A DNA stretch of 35,428 bases from Actinomyces ruminis. Lineage in GTDB: Bacteria; Actinomycetota; Actinomycetes; Actinomycetales; Actinomycetaceae. The notes under the pieces were generated by a model. It ran no database searches. It saw only the letters and a program-made list of their open reading frames with translations, and had not been told where the DNA came from. Shown piece by piece: positions 8,580-17,099 of this stretch (the first letter of the stretch is position 1; each line of letters starts with the position of its first letter). Where the stretch lies: positions 1 to 35,428 of the forward strand of contig NZ_MTPX02000057.1 of NCBI RefSeq assembly GCF_002154335.2, given 5' to 3'. The translations under genes and the position numbers were made by a program.

Positions 8580-9730
8580 TCACAGCAGCGAGCGGTACAG
8601 CGCTTCGATGTCCTCGCGGGTGGCGGGGCGGGGGTTGCCGGGTGTGCACACGTCGGCGAAGGCGTCCTCGGTGAGCGCGGCGATCCCGGAGGAGTCCACG
8701 CCCACCTCGCTGATGCGGGTGGGGTTGCCCAGGTCGCGGGTCAGCTGGGCGACGGCGTCGACGGCGGCGGCGCGCGCCTGGTCCAGCGGCATGGTCTGGG
8801 CGTCCGCCACGCCGAAGGCCTCGGCGATGTCGCGGTACTTCTCCCCGGTGTACTCGGCATTGAAGGCCATGATCGGGGCCAGCAGGATGCCGTTGGCCAC
8901 CCCGTGCGGGGCGTTGTAGCGCCCGCCCAGCGGGTGCGCCATGCCGTGCACCAGCCCCAGGCCCACGTTGGAGTAGGCCATGCCGTTGATGTAGGCGGCT
9001 AGGCCCATCTGCTCCACAGCGTCGGCGTCGCCGTCGGCGGCCTTACGCAGGTTCTTGGCGATCATCTGGATGGAGCGCAGGCACAGGGCGTCGGACAGTT
9101 CCCAGGCGCCGGGGGTGATGTAGCCCTCGATGGCGTGGGTGAGGGCGTCCAGGCCGGTGGCGACCTTCAGGCCGCGGGGCATGCCGTCCATGAGGTCGGG
9201 GTCCACGACGGCGATCACCGGGATGTCGTGCGGGTCCACGCACACGAACTTGCGCTGGTTGGCGGCGTCGGTGATGACGTAGTTGATGGTGGTCTCCGAG
9301 GCGGTGCCCGCGGTGGTGGGCACGCCGATGATGGGGGTGCCCGGGTTCTTAGTGGGGGAGAGCCCCTCCAGGCTGAGCACGTCTTCGAACTCGGGGTTGG
9401 TGGCGATTACCGAGATCGCCTTGCAGGTGTCCTGCGGGCTGCCGCCGCCCAGACCGATGAGGATGTCGGCGCCCGAGGCGCGGAAGGCGGCCAGGCCCGC
9501 CTGCACCTTCTCCACCGGCGGGTTGGGTACGACGTCGGAGAAGATCTCCCAGCGATGCCGGCGCCGTCGAGCAGGTCGGTGATGCGCGTGGCGGTGCCGT
9601 TCTCTGCCAGGACCGGGTCGGTGACGATGAAGGCCTTGTTCAGGCCGCGGGCGGCGATCTCGGTGGGGATGTTGGCGATGGCGCCGCGTCCGAAATAGCC
9701 GGTCTGGTTGAAGATCATGCGGTAGGTCAT
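8580..9730 (-). CDS. fucO: Iron-containing alcohol dehydrogenase, FucO-like, one base lost
   Basis: NAD-dependent group III alcohol dehydrogenase, very similar to lactaldehyde:propanediol oxidoreductase. The ATG at 9730 follows GGGAG with good spacing and starts MTYRMIFNQTGYFGRGA. Near 9553 one base is missing; adding it restores a Trp codon (GIAWEIFSDVVPNP) and a 383-aa protein, equal to E. coli FucO. Nucleotide site: GGGSPQDTCKA. Metal ligands are expected in DALTHAIEG, GLVHGMAHPLGG and APHGVAN. It reduces lactaldehyde or related aldehydes in family members; no fucose or rhamnose genes are adjacent, so the substrate is not certain. Upstream operators suggest sugar-responsive control. Confidence 0.9.
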
Positions 9731-9803
9731 AAAACACTCCCTTGGGTTGCGGTTCACCGGTGCGTGGCCAGCGGGCGAGGTGGGTGATCCACCACCACGC
9801 ACT

Positions 9804-9816
9804 TGAAACGATTTCA
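9804..9816. promoter_or_regulatory. LacI/GalR-like operator upstream of fucO
   Basis: TGAAACGATTTCA has 5-bp inverted arms (TGAAA/TTTCA) around CGA, resembling LacI-family sites that carry a central CG. It lies about 75 bp upstream of the fucO start. Downstream of it in the fucO direction, GTGCGTGG/CCACGCAC (9760-9802) can form a leader hairpin. Confidence 0.45.
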
Positions 9817-9830
9817 TGAGGCTTGCCTCA
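9817..9830. promoter_or_regulatory. Second palindrome upstream of fucO
   Basis: TGAGGCTTGCCTCA is a perfect 6+2+6 inverted repeat directly abutting the preceding operator. It may bind a second regulator; the form loosely recalls DtxR/IdeR-type metal-responsive boxes, but the match is weak. Confidence 0.4.
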
Positions 9831-10184
9831 AACGGAAGGCCCGAAAGTCCCGAGCCACCGGGCGCGTCCTATTTCACGTTGGACGGCCGTTTCGCCGCTC
9901 CCGCGTCCACGAGCACCACGGTAGGATCTAGCCGTCCATCCTCAAGCTAGCGGCAGTGGCAGTGCGTTTCCCGGGCGTCGGCAGGCGCTCCGCTGAACAC
10001 GCCATCCCGGATCGGTTCCGGGAGCCGCCTGCGCTACCGGATGTGGACGGCGCCTGTAGCGGCGTCGTCGGCCCGGAAAGGCAGCTACTGGGGAGTGGAC
10101 CCGGTGGCCGGGACAGACTCGGTAACCGGACGGCACGGCCCGTCGGTTTTCGGTGGTGGCCTCCGGACCAGCGCGTGCGCAGCT

Positions 10185-10210
10185 CCGTGGGCCTCGATCG
10201 AAGGCCACGG
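10185..10210 (+). ncRNA. Structured pnp leader, candidate Actino-pnp element
   Basis: CCGT and GGCCT pair with AGGCC and ACGG around a 7-base loop with one bulged G, ending 39 bp before the pnp start. Further hairpins (for example CCCGGTGGCCGGG) lie upstream in the roughly 300-bp leader, which has no gene. Actinobacterial pnp genes are known to carry a conserved 5'-leader RNA (Actino-pnp) thought to allow autoregulation. Position fits; I have not matched the consensus. Confidence 0.4.
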
Positions 10211-10248
10211 TCGGCCGCACGATCGACACAGAAAGAGATACGCCACAT

Positions 10249-12615
10249 ATGTTCCTTGACGACCCCGAGGTCACGGCCGCCGAGGCCGTGATCGACAACG
10301 GCCCCTTCGGCAAGCGCGTGGTCCGCTTCGAGACCGGACGCCTTGCCAAGCAGGCCGCCGGCAGCGCCATGGCCTACCTGGACGGCGAGACCACCGTGCT
10401 GTCGGCCACCACCGTGGGCAAGCACCCCAAGGACCAGTTCGACTTCTTCCCGCTCACCGTTGACGTGGAGGAGCGCCAGTACGCCGCCGGCCGCATCCCC
10501 GGTTCCTTCTTCCGCCGCGAGGGCCGCGCCGGCACCTCCGCCATCCTCGCCTGCCGCCTGATCGACCGCCCGCTGCGCCCCTCCTTCGTCAAGGGCCTGC
10601 GCAACGAGGTGCAGGTGGTTGAGACCGTGCTGTCCATCCACCCCGACGACGCCTACGACGTCCTGGCCATCAACGCGGCTCCATGTCCACCCAGATCGCG
10701 GGCCTGCCCTTCGCCGGCCCCGTCGCCGGCACCCGTCTGGCCCTCATCGACGGGCACTGGGTGGCCTTCCCCCGCTACTCCGAGCTCGAGCGCGCCACCT
10801 TCAATATGGTGGTGGCCGGGCGCGTGCTGGAGGACGGCGACGTCGCATCATGATGGTTGAGGCCGGCGCCACCGAGAACGCCTGGGACCTGATCGCCGCC
10901 GGCGCCACCGCCCCCACGGAGGCCGTTGTCGCCGAGGCCCTGGAGGCCGCCAAGCCGCACATCAAGGTGCTGTGCGAGGCGCAGCTGGAGGTCGCCAAGC
11001 ACGCCTCCAAGCCCACCGCCGACTTCCCGCTGTACCTGGACTACACCGACGAGCAGTACGACGCCGTCGAGAAGGCCGCCGAGGCCCACGACCTGGCCGC
11101 CGCCATCGCCACCGAGGGCAAGCAGGCCCGCGACGAGGCCACCGACGCCGTGCGTGACGCGGTGCTGGCCGACCTGGCCGAGGCCTTCCCGGCCGAGGAG
11201 GACGCCAAGGCCCTCAAGGCCGCCTTCCGCTCCGTGACCAAGAAGCTCGTGCGTCACCGCACCCTCACCGAGGGCGTGCGCATGGACGGCCGCGGCCTGA
11301 AGGACATCCGCACCCTGGCCGCCGAGGTTGAGGTGCTGCCGCGGGTGCACGGCTCGGCCATCTTCGAGCGCGGCGAGACCCAGATCATGGGCGTGACCAC
11401 CCTGAACATGCTGCGCATGGAGCAGCAGATCGACGACCTTTCGCCGATCAAGCACAAGCGCTACATGCACCAGTACGTGTTCCCGCCCTTCTCCACTGGT
11501 GAGACGGGCCGCGTGGGCGCCCCCAAGCGCCGCGAGATCGGCCACGGCGCCCTGGCCGAGCGCGCCCTGGTGCCGGTGCTGCCCAGCCGGGACGACTTCC
11601 CCTACGCCATCCGCCAGGTCTCCGAGGCGCTCGGCTCGAACGGCTCGACCTCCATGGGCTCGGTGTGCGCCTCCACCCTGTCGCTGCTCAACGCCGGTGT
11701 GCCGCTGCGCGCTCCGGTGGCGGGCATCGCTATGGGGCTGATGCACGAGGAGATCGACGGCGAGACCAAGTGGCGACGCTCACCGACATCCTCGGCAGCG
11801 AGGACGCCTTCGGTGACATGGACTTCAAGGTCGCCGGTACCCGCGACTTCATCACCGCCCTGCAGTTGGACACCAAGCTGGACGGCCTGCCCTCTGACGT
11901 GCTGGCCGGCGCCCTGGCGCAGGCCCGCGATGCCCGCCTGTTCATCCTGGACGTGCTCGCCCAGGCGATCGATGCCCCCGACGAGATGGCTCCGACCGCT
12001 CCGCGCGTGCTGACCGTGCACATCCCCGTGGACAAGATCGGTGAGGTCATCGGCCCCAAGGGCAAGATGATCAACCAGATCCAGGAGGACACCGGCGCCG
12101 AGCTGACGGTCGAGGACGACGGCACCATCTACATCGGCGCCTCGGACGGCCCCTCGGCCGAGGCGGCCCGCGAGGCCGTCAACGCCATCGCCAACCCGCA
12201 GATGCCGGAGATCGGCGAGCGCTTCGTCGGCACTGTGGTCAAGACCACCACCTTCGGTGCCTTCGTGTCGCTCACCCCGGGCAAGGACGGCCTGCTGCAC
12301 GTCTCCCAGATCCGCCGACTCGTCGGCGGCAAGCGCGTGGAGAACGTGGAGGATGTGCTCAACGTGGGCGACAAGGTCGAGGTCGAGCTGGCCGAGATCG
12401 ACCAGCGCGGCAAGCTCAGCCTGCACGCCGTCCTCAACGAGGAGCAGCAGGCTGCCGAGGACGAGGCCAAGGCGCGCCGCGCCGAGCGCGGTGAGGGCGA
12501 CGGTGAGCGTCGGCCGCGCCGCCGCCGCGAGCGCACCGAGGAGGACGGCGAGCGCCGTGAGCGCCGCCCGCGCCGCCGCCGCATGCGCACCGTGGAGTCC
12601 TCCGAGGAGGAGTGA
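10249..12615 (+). CDS. pnp: Polyribonucleotide nucleotidyltransferase, three bases lost
   Basis: 3'-to-5' phosphorolytic exoribonuclease; forms a trimer and takes part in mRNA decay. ATG at 10249 ([16 protein letters not shown]). Three single-base losses break the frame: near 10678 (GCGGC before TCCATG), near 10849 (GTCGC before ATCATG) and near 11771 (TGG run before CGACG). With one base restored at each, the gene gives about 789 aa with two RNase PH domains ([13 protein letters not shown] and [18 protein letters not shown]), a KH domain ([17 protein letters not shown]) and an S1 domain ([16 protein letters not shown]). The C-terminus is an unusual Arg/Glu tail of about 45 residues. Such an essential gene is unlikely to be broken three times in nature. 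Confidence 0.93.
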
Positions 12616-12660
12616 GCCCGCCGGTAGGCCGCAACAGGCCACCGACTCGGTAATCCCATC

Positions 12661-12707
12661 AGGGCCGGGCCCCGGACGATCATCACGATTGCCCGGGGCC
12701 CGGCCCT
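12661..12707 (+). terminator. pnp intrinsic terminator
   Basis: A 15-bp perfect stem AGGGCCGGGCCCCGG with its complement and a 17-base loop begins 45 bp after the pnp stop, followed by a short CTCTCCC pyrimidine stretch. Confidence 0.8.
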
Positions 12708-12714
12708 CTCTCCC

Positions 12715-12783
12715 GCCGAGATCGGTAGAAGTTACGTGCCGAGTTCGGTAGAAGTAACGTGCCGAGATCGGTCGTAATGGTGA
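12715..12783. repeat. Intergenic tandem array D (CGGTAGAAGT word)
   Basis: Three head-to-tail 23-bp units start at 12715, 12738 and 12761 with form GCCGAGWTCGGTMG. The third diverges at its end. A partial fourth unit (CTGAGATCGGCAGG) lies at about 12812. The units are all in one orientation, unlike arrays A, B, C and E. A single further copy lies after infB at 2031. Confidence 0.7.
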
Positions 12784-12838
12784 CGCGTCGCTCGGCGGTG
12801 GGCAGGACATGTCTGAGATCGGCAGGAGGTCGGTCGTC

Positions 12839-12844
12839 TAGGCT
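12839..12844 (+). promoter_or_regulatory. Leaderless -10 element of the M16 peptidase gene
   Basis: TAGGCT (TANNNT) ends six bases before the GTG start, and no ribosome-binding site is present. This spacing fits transcription starting at the first base of the start codon. Confidence 0.5.
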
Positions 12845-12850
12845 CATGCG

Positions 12851-14212
12851 GTGACCACTCCCGCGCCCACCGGCCCCGAAACCAGCTTCGCCGAAGTCCT
12901 CCTTGAGCGTGCACCCGCCGGCGCCCCCGGCACCGAGCTGCGCCTCGTCGACGACGGCGCCACCATCCGCCGCTCCATCCTGCCCGGCGGGGTACGCGTG
13001 ATCACCGAGCATGTGCCCGCGCTGCGCTCGGCCTCGCTGGGCATGTGGTTCGGCGTCGGCAGCCGCGATGAGCGCGCCGGCCAGGAGGGCTCCACCCACT
13101 TCCTGGAGCACCTGCTGTTCAAGGGCACCGCCACCCGCAGCGCCCACGACATCGCCGAGGCCTTCGACATGATCGGAGGCGAGTCCAACGCCGCCACCGC
13201 CAAGGAGCACACCTCCTACTACGCCCGCGTCCTGGGCCCCGACGATCTGACCGCCCTGGACGTGCTCGCCGACATGGTCACCTCCTCCCGCCTGGACCCG
13301 GGTGAGGTGGAGACCGAGCGCGGCGTGATCGTCTCCGAGCTGGCCGATGCCGCCGACGACCCCGCAGAGATCGCCCAGGAGGCCTTCGCCCGCGCCACCT
13401 TCGGCGACGACACCCCGCTGGGGCGCCCCATCGGCGGCACCTACGAGACCATCTCGGCGGTGCCCCGCGACGCCGTCTGGGAGCACTACCAGCGCACCTA
13501 CGCCTCCGACACCCTCGTGGTCGCGGCCGCCGGCGCCGTCGACCACGACGAGATCTGCGAGCGGGTCGCCGCGGACCTGGCCGCCGCCGACTGGGACACC
13601 ACCGGGGCCGTCGCCCCGCGGCCCCGCCGCTTCGAGACCGAGCCCGTGGCGGAACTGACCGTCCAAGACATCACCGTGGTGCGCGAGGCCGAGCAGTCCC
13701 ACGTCTACCTCGCCTGCCAGGGCATTCCGGCACTGGACGAGCGCCGCTGGACCATGAGCGTGCTCACCACGATCCTCGGCGGCGGCATGTCCTCGCGCCT
13801 GTTCCAGGAGATTCGTGAGAAGCGCGGCCTGGCCTACTCCACCTACGCCTTCGACACCCCCTATGCGGGCGCCGGCGCCTTCGGCCTGTACGCCGGCTGC
13901 GCCCCCGGCGACGTCGATGAGGTGCTGGCGGTCATGGCCGGCGAGTTCGAGTCGTTGGCCGCCGACGGCGTCACCGCGCGGGAGTTGGAGCGCGCCCGCG
14001 GCCAGATCCGCGGCTCCATGGTGCTTGGGGGAGAGGACTCGCTGGCGCGCATGGGGCGCTTGGGGCGTGCCGAGGTGGTAACCGGCCGCCTGCGCTCCAT
14101 GGAGGAGAACCTGCGCCGCCTGGAGGCGGTGACCGCCGCCGACGTGCGTGCCCTGGCCGCCGACCTCGCCGCCCAGGACCGCTGCCGCGTCGTGGTCGGT
14201 CCGGGTGCCTGA
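12851..14212 (+). CDS. M16-family zinc metallopeptidase
   Basis: Processing-peptidase-like protease, the counterpart of the mycobacterial peptidase gene next to pnp (PepR). It has 453 aa from GTG. The inverted zinc motif is HFLEH (His83, Glu86, His87) within STHFLEHLLFKGT. A third metal ligand is expected in ERGVIVSELADA. The second M16 half contains REIREKRGLAYSTYAF. No signal peptide is seen, so it probably acts in the cytoplasm. Its place right after pnp is conserved in actinobacteria. The natural substrate is not known. Confidence 0.93.
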   Translation: MTTPAPTGPETSFAEVLLERAPAGAPGTELRLVDDGATIRRSILPGGVRVITEHVPALRSASLGMWFGVGSRDERAGQEGSTHFLEHLLFKGTATRSAHDIAEAFDMIGGESNAATAKEHTSYYARVLGPDDLTALDVLADMVTSSRLDPGEVETERGVIVSELADAADDPAEIAQEAFARATFGDDTPLGRPIGGTYETISAVPRDAVWEHYQRTYASDTLVVAAAGAVDHDEICERVAADLAAADWDTTGAVAPRPRRFETEPVAELTVQDITVVREAEQSHVYLACQGIPALDERRWTMSVLTTILGGGMSSRLFQEIREKRGLAYSTYAFDTPYAGAGAFGLYAGCAPGDVDEVLAVMAGEFESLAADGVTARELERARGQIRGSMVLGGEDSLARMGRLGRAEVVTGRLRSMEENLRRLEAVTAADVRALAADLAAQDRCRVVVGPGA

Positions 14213-14218
14213 GCGGGC

Positions 14219-14610
14219 TCAGCCTTGGGGCTGTCTCGTCCGATTCCGCTGAGGTTGGAGCACGGCAAGGACGAAGAAGAGCACCGCAGCGACGATCCAT
14301 GCTCCGGCCATCCCCGAGGGATGAGTTAGGGCAATCGCGAGCATGACTCCCAGTGCCACGGCGGCAATTGCTTCAGGGCTTGCAGGCCCGTGGCGGCTGC
14401 GAGTGCCGTGCATGTCGCAGAGATCGCGACGGCGATCGTTACCGCTCGTTGCGGGGTATCCCAGTTCAGGTGGACTAGAGCCCCGCTCAGAGCGGCGATG
14501 ACGGCGAAAGACAGCGATGACACGACGCTCTGCCGACGTGCGATCCGCCGAACCTCGCGTACGGAGCTTAGGCATAGGCCGCTTGACGAGCTATGGTCGA
14601 GCTGCGACAT
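14219..14610 (-). CDS. Small four-helix membrane protein, one base lost
   Basis: Unrecognised. The ATG at 14610 follows AAGGAAG with good spacing and begins MSQLDHSSSSGLCLSS. Two hydrophobic segments (SFAVIAALSGALVHL; AVTIAVAISATCTALAAA) are followed, after a one-base loss near 14370 (AAG before CAATT), by two more (AIAAVALGVMLAIALTHP; GAWIVAAVLFFVLAVL) and a basic tail. The restored length is about 130 aa. It converges on the M16 gene, six bases from its stop. The clear ribosome-binding site and the continuous membrane pattern across the break support a real gene. The function is unknown. Confidence 0.65.
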
Positions 14611-14779
14611 GGGGGGCTTCCTTGAGTGTGATATAACGCACTGATGCTATTGCAATGGGTTTGCGGGAGTCAACGCTCCGACGATACTCATGACGGATGC
14701 TCGGGGGCACGGTTTTCGGGGTGCCGTGACGATGATGTCGCTGCTGCTGGTTGACGCGCGTGTTGCTAGGGACTGCCAC

Positions 14780-14785
14780 TAGGGT
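14780..14785 (+). promoter_or_regulatory. Leaderless -10 element before the dapB-like fragment
   Basis: TAGGGT ends six bases before the ATG at 14792, the same geometry as the intact dapB promoter (TAGGAT, six bases to ATG). Confidence 0.45.
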
Positions 14786-14791
14786 GCGACT

Positions 14792-14857
14792 ATGACCATA
14801 CGTATTGCAGTGGCAGGCGCCACCGGGCGCATGGGGGCTACCGGAGACCGATCATGA
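14792..14857 (+). pseudogene. dapB-like N-terminal fragment acting as a leader ORF
   Basis: A 21-codon frame encodes MTIRIAVAGATGRMGATGDR and a final Ser. It aligns with the start of the complete DapB at 15507 (MSIAVAVVGAAGRMGST) at 11 of the first 17 residues, including the GxxGRMG nucleotide-binding loop. It ends in an ATGA overlap with the following PEBP gene. It is best explained as the 5' end of a duplicated or interrupted dapB, with promoter, now serving as an expression leader. A chance Rossmann-like start is less likely. Confidence 0.5.
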
Positions 14858-15357
14858 ATTCGCCTCAGGCCACGCAGTTGACGCTCAGCTCCGACTGCAT
14901 CGACGACGGTCGCTTCAGAACGCGATACACCGGACGCGGCGAGGACGTCTCGCCGGAGCTGCGGCTGTACGGGCTGGACGTCCGTGTCAAGACCCTGGCA
15001 GTTGCGCTGGAGGACCTGACCCATCCGCTGTTTGGAACCATGACGCACTGGGTGGCGTGGAACATTCCCGCGAGCGAGCTGATTCCCGAGGCGATCCGGC
15101 CGGGCCGGATCAGTCCCGGCACCGAAATAGTCCAGGGGATCGCCTACGGGCTACACCGGTACCGCGGGCCGAAGCCTCCCCGCGGTACCACCCACACCTA
15201 CCGCTTCACCGTGTACGCGCTTGACACCGTCCTGCGCCTTTCTGATCGGAGCCGGCTTCCCGGGCTCAAACGGGCTATCGCCGGACATGTCCTCCAACAG
15301 GCCGAGCTGTTTGGTACCTATGAGTCCTGCCTGCGACCGCGCAGCCCGTGCACCTGA
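14854..15357 (+). CDS. YbhB/YbcL-family (PEBP, Raf-kinase-inhibitor-like) protein
   Basis: Small cytoplasmic protein of the phosphatidylethanolamine-binding family, 167 aa. Signatures are EDVSPELRLYGL near the start, THWVAWNIPAS for the ligand pocket, YRGPKPPRGTTHTYRFTVYALD, and a final helix ending GHVLQQAELFGTY. ATG overlaps the stop of the dapB-like fragment by four bases, so translation is probably coupled to it; no separate ribosome-binding site is needed. The bacterial role of this family is poorly understood. It is not a usual neighbour of dapB, which suggests insertion. Confidence 0.88.
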   Translation: MNSPQATQLTLSSDCIDDGRFRTRYTGRGEDVSPELRLYGLDVRVKTLAVALEDLTHPLFGTMTHWVAWNIPASELIPEAIRPGRISPGTEIVQGIAYGLHRYRGPKPPRGTTHTYRFTVYALDTVLRLSDRSRLPGLKRAIAGHVLQQAELFGTYESCLRPRSPCT

Positions 15358-15366
15358 GTCCAAAAG

Positions 15367-15486
15367 TGTCCAGATTCGGGACAAACGAGCTTCAGGCACC
15401 TTCACGTGACTTATGGATCGTTGAAATCACGCGGTTTCACGACTTGCCTTCAGCGGCGTCTGCGGCGTTTGTCCCGGATTTGGACA
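15367..15486. repeat. Intergenic inverted pair E (GGGACAAACG word)
   Basis: A 21-bp inverted repeat at 15367-15387 and 15466-15486 matches at 19 of 21 positions; its core is CGGGACAAACG. A truncated extra unit (GTCCAAAAG) precedes the left arm. The 78-bp interior includes TGAAA/TTTCA arms (15422-15439). The right arm overlaps the dapB promoter region, so it might also affect dapB expression or end the PEBP transcript. Confidence 0.65.
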
Positions 15487-15494
15487 ACTCTGAT

Positions 15495-15500
15495 TAGGAT
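15495..15500 (+). promoter_or_regulatory. Leaderless -10 element of dapB
   Basis: TAGGAT ends six bases before the dapB ATG and no ribosome-binding site is visible, indicating a leaderless transcript. Confidence 0.55.
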
Positions 15501-15506
15501 GCCCGC

Positions 15507-16259
15507 ATGAGTATTGCTGTTGCCGTTGTCGGCGCCGCTGGGCGCATGGGATCCACCGTCTGCCAAGCCGTCCAGGACGCCGACGGCCTCGAACTCGTCG
15601 CCCGCCTCGACATAGGCGACACCGTCAGCGCCGATACCCTGAACGGCGCCGACGTGGCCGTCGACTTCACCCACCCCTCGACCACCGAGGACAACGTTCA
15701 CGCCCTCATCGACGCCGGAGTTGACGTGGTAGTCGGCACCACCGGCTGGACGGACGAGTCCTACGAGCGTGTGCGCGAGCACCTGGCACGCCCGGAGGCG
15801 GCCGGCCGCAGCGTCATCATCGCCCCGAACTTCGCCCTGTCCGCGGTTCTGACCATGTCCTTCGCCGCGAAGGCCGCCCGCTACTTCGAGTCCGCCGAGG
15901 TCATCGAGCTGCACCACCCGAACAAGGTCGATGCCCCCTCCGGCACCGCGATCGCCACCGCCCGCGGCATTGCCGCCGCCCGCGCCGAAGCCGGCCTTGG
16001 GCCGGTTCCCGACGCCACCGAGACCGACCCCGACGGCGCCCGCGGAGCCGTGGTCGACGGCGTGCACGTGCACGCCGTGCGCCTGCGCGGACTCACCGCC
16101 CACGAGGAGGTCGTGCTCGGCAACCCCGGCGAGCAGCTGACCATCCGCACCGACTCTTTCGACCGCGCCAGCTTCATGCCGGGCGTGGTGCTGGCCGTGC
16201 GCGAGGTCGGCGGGCGCGAGGGCCTGACCATCGGCCTGGACCGGCTGCTCGACCTCTGA
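15507..16259 (+). CDS. dapB: 4-hydroxy-tetrahydrodipicolinate reductase
   Basis: Second committed step of the diaminopimelate/lysine pathway, NAD(P)H-dependent. It has 250 aa, the normal length. The nucleotide loop is GAAGRMG (residues 9-15), DFTHPSTTEDN follows, and the substrate and catalytic motif is HHPNKVDAPSGTA (His136, His137, Lys140). The ATG directly follows a TAGGAT promoter element. It works with DapA, encoded 840 bp downstream beyond a reversed GNAT gene. Confidence 0.96.
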   Translation: MSIAVAVVGAAGRMGSTVCQAVQDADGLELVARLDIGDTVSADTLNGADVAVDFTHPSTTEDNVHALIDAGVDVVVGTTGWTDESYERVREHLARPEAAGRSVIIAPNFALSAVLTMSFAAKAARYFESAEVIELHHPNKVDAPSGTAIATARGIAAARAEAGLGPVPDATETDPDGARGAVVDGVHVHAVRLRGLTAHEEVVLGNPGEQLTIRTDSFDRASFMPGVVLAVREVGGREGLTIGLDRLLDL

Positions 16260-16295
16260 TGCCGCGCGGCGCATGGGCCGCGTTTGCGGTGGCGC

Positions 16296-16955
16296 CTACA
16301 GCACGGCGGCCCAGCAGTCCTCAATAACGCCCTGCCCGACGGGCAACCTGCGGAAGGACTTGGTGCGCGTCAAGCCAGCGCCGCGCAGGAATCCGTCCAG
16401 GGACTCATCCCCACGCACCGCCCACACCAGCAGCACGCCCGCCCCCTGCGCGCGCGCCTGGTCCGTGACGGCGGCCAGCAGCCGGGAGCCGTGCCCGCGG
16501 CGCTGCTGCTCCGGGGCGACGCCGAGGGCAGTGATTTCCATTCCCCGGTTGGCTGCGGGGACCGCGCCCGCTCCGGCGTCGGCGGCGTAACCACCGTCCT
16601 CGCCCGCCGCATCGGTGCCGCTGGGGGAGGGAGCGACGCCGACCAGGCCCACCACCTCGCCTTCCCCGACGGCCACGAGTACGCGGTGGGCCGGAGACGG
16701 CGGGCTCAGCACCGCCTGCTCCCAGCCGGCGGCGATCACCGGCGGCGCCACCATCGCCTCCACGCCCGCCGGCAGCGGCGCGTCGTGGGCGGCCGTATAC
16801 GCGGCCCGCAGCGAGGCCAACATGGCGGCGGCATGCACCCGGCCGATCGCCTCCAGATCCGCGCCGGTCGCCTCGCGCACGAAGCCGGCGGCAGAGGGGG
16901 AGGAGGAAGCAGACGGCGCGTGGAGCACGTCGTCGGGGAGGCTGGCGTCGGTCAT
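16296..16955 (-). CDS. GNAT-family N-acetyltransferase
   Basis: Predicted acetyl-CoA-dependent acetyltransferase, 219 aa. The first ~22 residues are Ala/Ser/Pro-rich. The GNAT fold runs from FVREATGADLEAIGRVHAAAM, with beta-4 and motif A in EITALGVAPEQQRRGHGSRL (acetyl-CoA pyrophosphate loop QRRGHG). A low-complexity Gly/Ala insert lies before motif A. It is reversed between dapB and dapA and has its own leaderless-type promoter. The substrate cannot be inferred. Confidence 0.87.
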   Translation of the reverse strand: MTDASLPDDVLHAPSASSSPSAAGFVREATGADLEAIGRVHAAAMLASLRAAYTAAHDAPLPAGVEAMVAPPVIAAGWEQAVLSPPSPAHRVLVAVGEGEVVGLVGVAPSPSGTDAAGEDGGYAADAGAGAVPAANRGMEITALGVAPEQQRRGHGSRLLAAVTDQARAQGAGVLLVWAVRGDESLDGFLRGAGLTRTKSFRRLPVGQGVIEDCWAAVL

Positions 16956-16962
16956 GCACCCG

Positions 16963-16968
16963 AGCCTA
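16963..16968 (-). promoter_or_regulatory. Leaderless -10 element of the GNAT gene
   Basis: On the minus strand, TAGGCT ends seven bases before the ATG at 16955 and no ribosome-binding site is seen. Confidence 0.45.
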
Positions 16969-17086
16969 TGCGCACGTGTAGGTCGAAGCCGCCTTTGCCC
17001 CGCACGCTCGCCCGCTGCATCCGCAGGCGTCCTGTCTTCGGCCGTTCACTTTGCGACCGACCCCGACGTCGGAGCAGCAATGACGT

Positions 17087-17092
17087 TACGCT
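17087..17092 (+). promoter_or_regulatory. Leaderless -10 element of dapA
   Basis: TACGCT ends seven bases before the dapA ATG, without a ribosome-binding site. Confidence 0.4.
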
Positions 17093-17099
17093 GCTCACT

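Noticed and set aside
10670..11775. Programmed ribosomal frameshifts in pnp
   Set aside because: Three breaks in one gene, with no slippery heptamer and stimulatory structure, and similar breaks in many other genes; single-base loss in sequencing explains all.
11602..12810. 402-codon open frame antisense to pnp
   Set aside because: The composition is Gly/Leu/Ala/His-rich, with no family resemblance, and it lies wholly opposite conserved PNPase sequence; high GC content makes such antisense frames common.
12683..13702. 339-codon open frame antisense to the M16 peptidase
   Set aside because: A shadow of the codon bias in the real gene; its Gly/Val-rich product has no recognisable domain.
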